In this document: positions 33,512-40,358 of the stretch, in pieces
Numbering within the stretch: position 1 is the first letter of the stretch
Layout of the letters: each line of letters begins with the position of its first letter
Source: Gammaproteobacteria bacterium
Lineage (GTDB): Bacteria; Pseudomonadota; Gammaproteobacteria; Pseudomonadales; Azotimanducaceae
Length of the DNA stretch: 42,454 bases
NCBI GenBank assembly: GCA_028818795.1
Contig: JAPPND010000032.1
Coordinates: forward strand, 1-42,454
Reading direction: 5' to 3'
Position numbers and translations under genes: made by a program
Notes under the pieces: model-generated
Database searches by the model: none
What the model was told of the DNA's origin: nothing
Seen by the model: only the letters and a program-made list of their open reading frames with translations

Positions 33512-35836
33512 CTAGTCGGGCCAGTGCTTCTTCTGGTAGGACAGCAGTGCCGGCCCCGAGATCTCCTCGCTGGAATTGTTGAGTCGCGCGAAGAAGAGCT
33601 CCCGCTGCTCGCCCTTTTTCGTAGCGAAAACGGGCTCCGCGCCAGGACGAACATCGATGCGGGCAATCGTGCGCTCCTCCAACGTCGAGAACCCGACCGC
33701 TAGGTCCGTCGCGGCGACCGGTCCCAAGGCGTTCTTCACAGCCGTCGTCAATGACAGCTCCCAGCCGTCGCGGTCCTTTCCCTTGACAAACGGGTAGTCG
33801 CTCTCGACACCAACCGGACGACCATCGTCGCCGACTCCCACAAGCAGAGTGCCCCCGTTCGTGTTCATGAACGCCGCGATCGTCTTCACGACGGCCCACA
33901 TGATCGCCTGATCCTGCTCTCCCGTATGCAGATTGAGCCGGGCCGTCGACTTGAACTCCACCGCCGCGGACTCGCCGGACTCGATCAGGCTCCGAATGCC
34001 ACCGTGCGTCGCCACGTCGCCTCGGGCGAACGGGCTCTCGCGGCGATCTGGTTGCCGGTTAACCGGCTTGCCCATTGCCCGTTCCACCTGCCTCAGCTGG
34101 CTCTCGAACCGCCCATTGAAGAACTGGGCGAAGTCGTCGCGCCGCAATGCCAGCGGATCGATGTCGTGCGTTCGGAGGAAGCCATCTAGCACATGCCGCT
34201 CGATGCCGTCTCCCGACTCGATTCGCGCAAGATACGCGCTGGGGGCGTTGCCCCCGATCCGACGGTTCGTATGCGCGTCGAGCGCCGTCTTGTTGACGAT
34301 GGTGTTGGCTATCCACGGCTCGATGCCCTGCGCATCGCACCAATGCCGCGGGAATATGTGATGTATGTCGATGGCGTCCTCCATGTACGCGTGCACGTCG
34401 ATCGGAAGGCCGGTCTTGAAGTCCCTGCTGCCTTGCTTCATTTGAAGCGCATAGAGCCCCTTGTACGCCGCACTGTTCCGAGTCCGCAACGTGAGCAGCC
34501 GTTCAGCCTGGAACTGCGCCGCCTGCACCGTCCGCGGAAGCGCGCCATCGTCCTCGATCCATGCCACGCAATCCTCAAGGTCGTTAGCGAACCGCGTTTC
34601 CGTCGCCCCGCCGTACATCTCGCCAAGGACGCCGCACCAGAACCACTGTCCCAGCCGCTGCCGGGTCGCGTACTGTTCGGCTTCGTTGTCCAACTGCCCG
34701 AAAATCGCCCCGAGCGGCAACAGCTGCGTCGCGTACGGGAGGTCCTTCGATTGGAATATCCGGTGGCTGTGAAGGAACGGCACGGCGCGCATCAACCCCC
34801 GCTCGGCCACGCACGCCCACTCCTTGAAGTCCTCTAACGACAGGCGTAGCACGTCGCGGCGTTTGCAGGAGACCGCCGGTATCCTTTCGTCTCCCGGGTT
34901 GGCCTGCGCGTAGGACTTCCGCCGGCAATAGGTCGCAAGGAGGGTCACGATCTGCAGGAACGCGGTGCCGTCCACCGCCGTCAGAAGATCATGCTGCGTA
35001 AGGCGCTCTCGACGCTCCTCCCAGTCCTTGCGCAGTTCGAAGTTCCCTGCCGCATAGGTCGCGGTCAACAGCTCGAACACGGTAAGCGTCACGCCGCCGG
35101 TGTTGACCTTCTCGAACACCTGGCACACCGCTTCCTTCGGAGTCGACTTCGCGAGGTCGATTGTGGGCACGTGGTATTGCACGAAGGGACTGACGATCGC
35201 CTCCTGGAAACGCTTCCACTTGTCCACGCGGTCCGGCTGTTCTCCCGGTCCCGATTGCAGGTACGCCATCTGCCAGTCCATCGTGTCGTTCGGGTCGAGC
35301 ACGATTTCGAGAGGAAACATCCCCGCCCCGATTTCGAGCTCCCGCGTCCTCAGATCAAGATCGATCCGCCGCCCGAAATCGCTCCGTACGACGCGATCCT
35401 CGGGTATCCCGACAATGCCGTCCTCCTCCCGGTCCGCCTCCGGGTCGATGCACGCGTCGATGTTCGCGTAGTAGTGTCGGCCGAGTTCGCTGCCGCGGCT
35501 GTCCCTCGTCGCCACCGGCTCACGCGACTTCAGCGCCTGAAACAACGACGTCAGTCGTTGCTGTCCGTCCAGCAGGAGCGTCTCGGGCTCCGACTCTCCC
35601 GCCCATGAAACGCCTTCCAGCATCCGAGTCTTGAAGTTGACGTCGGGGTTGCCTGCGACCAGCGTCATCACCGCCCCGATCGGGTACGAGAGCGAGATCG
35701 ACGCCAGCAGACTCCGGATGTGGTCGTCGTCCCACACCCACCCACGTTGAAAGTCGGGCAGCTGCAATTCGCCGCGCGCCGCCTCGTCGAGCAGCTGCGC
35801 CAGCGGCAGCTCATCGCTGGTGAATTTCTTTTCCAT
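33512..35836 (-). CDS. DUF262 (GmrSD N-terminal)-HNH-AlbA_2 fusion protein, restriction-like (774 aa)
   Basis: The N-terminal DUF262/ParB-like domain has its hallmarks: LQLPDFQRGWVWDDDHIRSL (about 24-43), YPIGAVMTL and the DGQQR box (90-94). A central helical region leads to an HNH-type nuclease site (DIHHIFPRHW..., then NTIVNKTALDAHTNRRI, about 490-525), as in GmrSD type IV restriction enzymes, which attack modified phage DNA. The last 160 residues form a Schlafen AlbA_2 domain (ESAAVEFKSTARLN, IAAFMNTNGGTLLVGVGDDG), a fold linked to nucleic acid binding or cleavage. AAGGAA lies eight bases before the ATG. The combination of all three in one chain is unusual. It stands beside the island integrase, tail to tail. 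Confidence 0.88.
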   Translation of the reverse strand: MEKKFTSDELPLAQLLDEAARGELQLPDFQRGWVWDDDHIRSLLASISLSYPIGAVMTLVAGNPDVNFKTRMLEGVSWAGESEPETLLLDGQQRLTSLFQALKSREPVATRDSRGSELGRHYYANIDACIDPEADREEDGIVGIPEDRVVRSDFGRRIDLDLRTRELEIGAGMFPLEIVLDPNDTMDWQMAYLQSGPGEQPDRVDKWKRFQEAIVSPFVQYHVPTIDLAKSTPKEAVCQVFEKVNTGGVTLTVFELLTATYAAGNFELRKDWEERRERLTQHDLLTAVDGTAFLQIVTLLATYCRRKSYAQANPGDERIPAVSCKRRDVLRLSLEDFKEWACVAERGLMRAVPFLHSHRIFQSKDLPYATQLLPLGAIFGQLDNEAEQYATRQRLGQWFWCGVLGEMYGGATETRFANDLEDCVAWIEDDGALPRTVQAAQFQAERLLTLRTRNSAAYKGLYALQMKQGSRDFKTGLPIDVHAYMEDAIDIHHIFPRHWCDAQGIEPWIANTIVNKTALDAHTNRRIGGNAPSAYLARIESGDGIERHVLDGFLRTHDIDPLALRRDDFAQFFNGRFESQLRQVERAMGKPVNRQPDRRESPFARGDVATHGGIRSLIESGESAAVEFKSTARLNLHTGEQDQAIMWAVVKTIAAFMNTNGGTLLVGVGDDGRPVGVESDYPFVKGKDRDGWELSLTTAVKNALGPVAATDLAVGFSTLEERTIARIDVRPGAEPVFATKKGEQRELFFARLNNSSEEISGPALLSYQKKHWPD

Positions 35837-36469
35837 TGACTGTTCCTTGGCCGAAATCTCCCCGCCGCCCATAGGGATTCCCCGCCCCTTGGGGGGCTGC
35901 ACGCTTTGGCGGCAGGTTCCGGCCAAGCCTATCGGTGCACCGCCGACGATGACAATCGGGGCCCCGACGTCCACCACCTGCCACTCCAGAATCAACCTCA
36001 CCAAACGCGGGATCGCGGGGGCTTGACTTCGGCCGCTCGCACGCCGAACCCCCAGGCAAGGGCGACCTACGCAGCAACGCCGCTCGCCAGAGCGCCGGCG
36101 AGTGGTGGGCTCAAGTGGGTCGTGGAATCTGCCGCGCCCCCGGCGTGCGCAACAGACACATCGGGGGCGGGCGTGGGGGAGCTTAGTTGTGATGGGCGAT
36201 CCGCTGCCCTGAACACCAGGACGCGCGGAACCGCAGCCGATGCTGCGTAATGCCCTCGACGCCAATTTTCGCTGCCGTCCAAAGCGGCGGCTGCGGCGCG
36301 TCGTTTCCAACGTTGGCCGCAAGCCCGGTTTCGGCGCGACGCTTCCTCGCGGTTGCGGTGTCCCGCACGGCAGGGCAGATGTCTCCCATGCCTCCGGCGG
36401 TTGCCACGCGCCACGGCTCGGCGGCCTCGATACCCGGTAAGTCCCGGGTTTCCGCGCGGTCTCGGAAAG
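35837..36469. other. No complete gene supported
   Basis: Upstream of the DUF262 gene its frame stays open for about 490 bases but reads as Arg/Pro-rich filler. One short run (LILEWQVVDVGAPIVIVGGA) could be a scrap of something real. A minus-strand stretch near 36183-36407 (AAKIGVEGITQH) may belong to the two-copy element that begins at about 36470. Confidence 0.35.
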
Positions 36470-36801
36470 AACCGCGGGACAGCCGCCTGGCCGTTCTGTT
36501 GGACTAAGCCCCCATCGGATTCGATGTGGCCCACCGTGCCTTGCGGGGCGTCTGCCCGGGCGTCGCCATTACAGCGATGCGGCACTGTTACGCCTTGCGG
36601 CGCCCACATCGGCTTTAAGCCGACAACGCTGCTCTCGCAGCCAGTGGATGTGGCGACCATAGCACCCCGTCACGAAGACAGCACGAAGAGAATGTTTAGC
36701 AATCTGCACGCCGCGTCTGGCCTAGAGGCCGATTTCGCCGCCTGTCACTACCCCTTTTCTGCCAACCGCCAGGACTCGCCGCCGGGGTAGTGACAGGCGG
36801 C
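36470..36801 (-). repeat. Two-copy homologous element, copy B, with terminal hairpin
   Basis: Collinear with 7790-8167: CCTGGCCGTT, CCCCCATCGG, GATGTGGCCCACCGTGCCTT (36523-36542), a TAGCACCCCGTCAC block, GGCCTAGAGGCCGATT, then a perfect 18-bp hairpin, GCCGCCTGTCACTACCCC (36737-36754) and its complement (36784-36801), loop 29 bases. The inner arm GTCACTACC is identical to copy A. The outer arm differs in sequence but remains fully paired. The loop is unrelated. Minus-strand frame 36067-36660 shares QGTVGHI with copy A's QGTVRHI. Confidence 0.6.
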
Positions 36802-37127
36802 CAAGCTACGCGGACGACACGTCACCGCCACCACTAGTCGACCGCAACAGTCGTCGTCAAGCAGACCAGCCACATGCACCGTCAATGGCAACCAAAAGCT
36901 GCTCACTTGTGGGACCTGAAGAACTGCACGCTTGCGGGGACGTCGTTGGAGCGGTTCTGAGGGCCTCCGGACAACCGGCACGATCCGTTGCGGGCCAGCG
37001 AGTATCGATCCGCCGAGCCCATTCCTCACCACTCGTTGCTGTCCTCGTCTGGAACGGTCTGCGCGACGTCTCGCGCGTAAACGACGCCCACCTAGCGTCA
37101 GACTAGGCCGTCTTCGCACACCTTCGA
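36802..37127. other. No gene firmly supported
   Basis: A plus-strand frame 36885-37106 (MATKSCSLVGPEELHACGDV...) has a protein-like composition but no ribosome site and no recognised domain. I leave it unassigned. Confidence 0.3.
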
Positions 37128-37496
37128 CTACCTTAAGAGGTCGGGGCGACTTTCGCGCAATAGCGCTTCGAGCGTGTCCAGATGCGAGCCGATCTCATCC
37201 CACATCTGCCGCCACCTGTCATCGAGGGGCTCGCTAGCATGTGACGCCGCCTTGCGGCATGCGTCGAGCCTCGCGCAGGTTTGGCTGACCTTCACTTGCA
37301 TCTCTTCGCGGCCGGTCATAGACACCCCGGTGCATGCGGAACCCGCGGTAGCCATTCCTGCCACCTCGTCCGCCACGTTGGTCGCGCGCAGGATGAGGCG
37401 GGCGAGTCTTGACCGCGCGACATACGCCTCTTCGTGCCCCGAAGCGACCGACCTCACCTTGTCGATGTCCCGGAGGCATCTCTCTACGCTACTCAT
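37128..37496 (-). CDS. Small helical protein, last gene of the nucleotidyltransferase operon (122 aa)
   Basis: It is all-helical by appearance: MSSVERCLRDIDKVRSVASG, RSRLARLILRATNVADEV, MQVKVSQTCARLDACRKAA, MWDEIGSHLDTLEALLRES. Cys and Gly in the middle (GSACTGVSMTG) may form a loop. It contains R-x4-H (RKAASH, 81-86), which is compatible with a HEPN-type RNase motif but is too short to prove it. Its ATG overlaps the nucleotidyltransferase stop (ATGA), so synthesis is coupled. By analogy with MNT-HEPN pairs it could be the partner or target of the nucleotidyltransferase; this is inference. Confidence 0.65.
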   Translation of the reverse strand: MSSVERCLRDIDKVRSVASGHEEAYVARSRLARLILRATNVADEVAGMATAGSACTGVSMTGREEMQVKVSQTCARLDACRKAASHASEPLDDRWRQMWDEIGSHLDTLEALLRESRPDLLR

Positions 37497-38170
37497 CCGG
37501 CTAACTCTCCCAGGGAGGCGACTAGACACTCTGCCCGACCTAGCCAGCCTTGTATGCAGACAGGTGCGAGATCACGCTGGTCTGCGCGTCTGTCCAAGTA
37601 GAGACGGTATTTGTAAAGTTCGAGAAACCCATCGAACGCGCACCGATCGAGCCCACGGGCGCGAGCGTAGTGTTCGACCGGGGCCACGCGGCCGAATCGA
37701 GGATCTCCGATGAGCCAGCAACCAAGTATGGCGGCGTGCCGCAGGACGGTCGCCAAGACTCCGAGTTCGTACGTAACCACGTCGCCATGTGCGAGTGACT
37801 CCCGCACGTCGGCGAGTACCGTCGTGAACGCCGCCACATCCTTCCTGGCCCGAGTGTATTCACCCAACCCGTCCAGAATGTGACGTAGTTCGCCTTCACA
37901 GCACGGTTCCTCGTTCAGCACCCGTCCCTCGAGCCTCACGTGGTGGAGAAACAGCGACCCGTAGCTAGCCATGTGCCGAATCTCTGGCCACGAATACTGA
38001 CTCACGGCGACGGAACCTCCCTCAAAGGCCCCGCTAAGCGCGGCGGCGCTGGAACGGCCGCCGGGGCCGACCAGAAGGACGTCAATGTCGCTCAGATGGT
38101 CCTCGTTACCTCGCGCCGATGAACCGTACATCCAAATGGCATTGCCGATGCTCACTTGCGCGAACTCCAC
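37493..38170 (-). CDS. Nucleotidyltransferase with helical C-terminal domain (225 aa)
   Basis: The N-terminal pol-beta-type nucleotidyltransferase core shows GSSARG (16-21) and LSDIDVLLVG (Asp28, Asp30). The third acidic residue expected on the next strand is not obvious (GGSVAVSQYSW), so activity may be altered. A conserved-looking segment follows (MASYGSLFLHHVRLEGRVL), then a helical domain (about 97-205) with R-x4-H in VRESLAHGD (123-128) and LATVLRHAAILGCWLIGDPR. This resembles MNT proteins fused to a HEPN-like helical bundle. It overlaps the upstream channel-like gene by 19 bases and the downstream gene by 4. Confidence 0.8.
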   Translation of the reverse strand: MEFAQVSIGNAIWMYGSSARGNEDHLSDIDVLLVGPGGRSSAAALSGAFEGGSVAVSQYSWPEIRHMASYGSLFLHHVRLEGRVLNEEPCCEGELRHILDGLGEYTRARKDVAAFTTVLADVRESLAHGDVVTYELGVLATVLRHAAILGCWLIGDPRFGRVAPVEHYARARGLDRCAFDGFLELYKYRLYLDRRADQRDLAPVCIQGWLGRAECLVASLGELAG

Positions 38171-39051
38171 TTAAACAAGAAGGCCGCGAACATCGCTACC
38201 AAGACGACGCTATAGATGCCTTGTACGGCCATCAGGATCACAAGGGGCCAGGCGTCAAGCCCATCCTGGTCAAAGAAGCTCGCCGGCGTCGCGGAGGAGA
38301 TGCTCAAGAGGAGATACGGAAAGGTCGTGTCGCCGTCTACCTCCGGGACGGCACCGTCGTCGAATAGCCAGTAAAGCAACGGAAAGACGACCGCTGTCGT
38401 CACGAGGAAGTTCACCGCCAGGCGAGGCCCACTCTCGCAGTAGCCCCAGAAAAACCGGTTCGCCTTGCTCCACAGCCACTGGATGAACGCCCGGACTCGT
38501 TGAGTACCCCTGAAGTGCTTCCTATACCACTCGGACTCCCCGGCGAAGCCATTCTTCAGATGCGCCTCCCGTGCATCGTTCTCGACTCTCCGAAACCGCC
38601 TTCCGTCATCCGTCAGACCCAGGTCGTATGACTGTCGAGCGAGGTTCCGGCAGAGCTCTTCCCGTAGATTGGGCTCCTGTGGCAGGCAGTCACGTATCAG
38701 GTCGAACGCTATCTGGCAGCCCGTGAACCGAACGTAGATGAGCCGACACCCGGCCAGGGAGACTCTCGGGAACTCGCAGTCGTAGAACCTACAGCCCTTG
38801 AAGACGCACTCGCGCAGCCTCGCTCTTCTGAAATAGCATCCCACGAAGATGCAGTCCTCGAACACGCAATCGTCCAGCAGGGTCTCTTTGAAGCTCACGT
38901 TTTCGAAGGTGCAGTGGCGGTACCTAGCCTGACGCAACTCACCCCGATCGAGTCTCTGCGCCGCGAACGTGTAGTCCTCACCGCTGTGAGGACGTTCGAT
39001 CCTCGCCAAGGGGCGACCCGTACCGGTCGGGCGTGGCGTCTCAGGACCCAT
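38152..39051 (-). CDS. Pentapeptide-repeat protein with C-terminal ion-channel-like membrane module (299 aa)
   Basis: Residues about 40-115 form a pentapeptide-repeat beta helix rich in Cys and Phe at every fifth position (CTFENVSFKETLLDDCVFED, CIFVGCYFRRARLRECVFKG). A charged helical linker (about 120-200) leads to TM1 (RLAVNFLVTTAVVFPLLYWL, about 210-229), a re-entrant pore-helix-like segment (FPYLLLSISSATPASF, about 244-259) and TM2 (WPLVILMAVQGIYSVVLVAM, about 268-287). This is the TM-P-TM plan of two-helix cation channels, but the selectivity filter TVGYG is not present. A membrane effector controlled by the repeat domain is a reasonable reading. It overlaps the small gene before it and the nucleotidyltransferase gene after it. 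Confidence 0.82.
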   Translation of the reverse strand: MGPETPRPTGTGRPLARIERPHSGEDYTFAAQRLDRGELRQARYRHCTFENVSFKETLLDDCVFEDCIFVGCYFRRARLRECVFKGCRFYDCEFPRVSLAGCRLIYVRFTGCQIAFDLIRDCLPQEPNLREELCRNLARQSYDLGLTDDGRRFRRVENDAREAHLKNGFAGESEWYRKHFRGTQRVRAFIQWLWSKANRFFWGYCESGPRLAVNFLVTTAVVFPLLYWLFDDGAVPEVDGDTTFPYLLLSISSATPASFFDQDGLDAWPLVILMAVQGIYSVVLVAMFAAFLFKWSSRK

Positions 39052-39202
39052 TCTCGATGGTCTCTCTCGTCGTGTGCTGCAACGGGACTCGGCAGCGGAC
39101 CGCCAACGGGTCGATCACCAACTGCAGCCCACGGTCGAAGCGGGGTTGTCCGAGCACGGAGCGGAACTCCACCTTCGCGGCAGCCGGTGCGTTCATGTCC
39201 AT
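39041..39202 (-). CDS. 53-residue leader ORF of the pentapeptide/nucleotidyltransferase operon
   Basis: MDMNAPAAAKVEFRSVLGQP, then FDRGLQLVIDPLAVRCRV and HTTRETIENGS, ends in a TGA that lies inside the start of the pentapeptide gene (11-base overlap), the same coupled arrangement as the next two genes. Strand-like segments suggest a small folded domain. No homologue recognised. The ATG at 39202 is only ten bases after a good -10 hexamer, so the message may be almost leaderless; an ATG two codons later is the alternative. Confidence 0.5.
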   Translation of the reverse strand: MDMNAPAAAKVEFRSVLGQPRFDRGLQLVIDPLAVRCRVPLQHTTRETIENGS

Positions 39203-39212
39203 GTATTGAACG

Positions 39213-39218
39213 ATTGTA
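39213..39218 (-). promoter_or_regulatory. Candidate -10 hexamer TACAAT for the four-gene operon
   Basis: TACAAT on the minus strand ends ten bases before the ATG at 39202, so transcription would begin within about five bases of the start codon. The -35 region at 17-base spacing (AATCGC) is weak. An AAGGA lies upstream of the hexamer, not in the message. Confidence 0.35.
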
Positions 39219-39574
39219 CATCTGTCCTTTGTCGAGCGATTTGGAGCCATTAACGGAACGTCTGGTGGAGACCTTCGCCGGGCACTGCTCGAAGTAGCAA
39301 CGCCCGCGCGTACGACACGCCCGCGCAAGCCTGTCAAGCTAGACGAGGACGTGCGCCCTATTCCTGCGACCAATCAACAGCGCGCGAGTCCCATCAGCCC
39401 AATCCCGCCCATGCCCCATGTGTCGGCCCCACGCCGCGACCGCGTCGGTCGTCGCTTCAGAGGAAAAGCCCAGCCCACGACGCGTAGCGCGTCTTTGGTC
39501 CGTGCCCAGACTTGCTTGCACTGCAAGCATGGCGTAGTTTTTAACGCGTCCTCACCACTCGGAGGTAGGGGCCA
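39219..39574. other. Divergent intergenic region
   Basis: It separates the minus-strand four-gene operon from the plus-strand toxin-antitoxin pair. Apart from the -10 hexamer and the 17-bp palindrome listed separately I see no gene in it. Short open frames lack starts and motifs. Confidence 0.45.
39513..39529. promoter_or_regulatory. Palindromic operator upstream of the FitAB-like genes
   Basis: TGCTTGC-ACT-GCAAGCA is a perfect 7-3-7 palindrome, 45 bases before the antitoxin start. RHH antitoxins and their toxin complexes bind such repeats to repress their own operon, so this is the probable autoregulatory operator. Confidence 0.65.
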
Positions 39575-39823
39575 ATGGCCAGCATCACGATCCGCAATCT
39601 CGACGACGACGTGAAGACGCGAATTCGCGTGCGCGCCGCCGAGCATCACCGGTCGATGGAAGAAGAGGTACGCATCATCCTGCGGGATGCGGTGAACGGC
39701 GACCGCACCGTGCTCCGCAACCTCGCAGCCTTCACTCGGGAGTGCTTCGCGCCGCTTGGCGGCGTAGAACTAGAGCTTCCTCCTAGGAGCGGTCCAATGC
39801 GAGAGCCCCCAGACTTCACCTGA
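39575..39823 (+). CDS. FitA/VapB-type ribbon-helix-helix antitoxin (82 aa)
   Basis: The N-terminal RHH domain is plain: MASITIRNLDDDVKTRIRVR, then AAEHHRSMEEEVRIILRDAV (about 1-42). The C-terminal tail (FTRECFAPLGGVELELPPRS) is the toxin-wrapping part. GGAGGTAGGGG gives a very strong ribosome site. It neutralises the PIN toxin encoded eight bases downstream and represses the operon through the palindrome upstream. Confidence 0.9.
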   Translation: MASITIRNLDDDVKTRIRVRAAEHHRSMEEEVRIILRDAVNGDRTVLRNLAAFTRECFAPLGGVELELPPRSGPMREPPDFT

Positions 39824-39831
39824 ACCCAGCG

Positions 39832-40254
39832 ATGCTTGTCGTAGACACTAACGTCGCATCCGAGCTAATGCGCCCCTCGCCGACTCCCAGCGTCGTCGCT
39901 TGGATCGCCGAGCGCGATGCTTCGGCAATGTACCTGACCGCAGTAAGCGAAGCCGAGTTACGTTTCGGCGTCGCGATCCTGCCAGCAGGTAAACGACGTA
40001 CCGCCCTAGAGGCTGCAATGCGTCGGTGGCTCGAGATTGGCTTCGCCGACCGGATTCTGCCGTTCGACAGTGCCGCGGCCGGCGCCTATGCGGAGATTGC
40101 CGCTGACCGTCGTGGGGCCGGTCGGCCTATCGGCGAAGCCGATTGTCAGATCGCGGCCATATCCCGCTCGCGCGGAGCCACCCTCGTTACGCGGAACGTA
40201 CGGGACTTCGAAGGAACGGGAGTCGATGTCCTTGATCCCTGGACGACGGAATGA
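39832..40254 (+). CDS. FitB/VapC-type PIN-domain toxin (140 aa)
   Basis: PIN toxins are Mg2+-dependent RNases. The acidic residues are in place: MLVVDTNVASELMRP (Asp5), TAVSEAELRFGV (Glu about 43), and GRPIGEADCQIAAIS (Asp about 104), followed by ATLVTRNVRDFEGTGVDV with the last Asp. The length matches FitB. The ATG is 9 bases after the antitoxin stop. Partnered with the RHH antitoxin it probably helps keep the island in the genome. Confidence 0.93.
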   Translation: MLVVDTNVASELMRPSPTPSVVAWIAERDASAMYLTAVSEAELRFGVAILPAGKRRTALEAAMRRWLEIGFADRILPFDSAAAGAYAEIAADRRGAGRPIGEADCQIAAISRSRGATLVTRNVRDFEGTGVDVLDPWTTE

Positions 40255-40358
40255 CCGGCGAATTCGAGAGGACAGCGCGACAACCGACCGCCGATGCTGC
40301 CAAGCCGATGGCCAAGTAGGCGCTCGCGGAAAGCCCCTCGGAAGGACAAAACCGATCA

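Noticed and set aside
36885-37106. A 73-codon plus-strand ORF
   Set aside because: The composition is plausible, but there is no ribosome site, no domain and no partner gene, so I did not call it.
37128-37496. Firm assignment of the helical protein as a HEPN RNase
   Set aside because: A lone R-x4-H occurs easily by chance. Without a structure or family match it stays a hypothesis.
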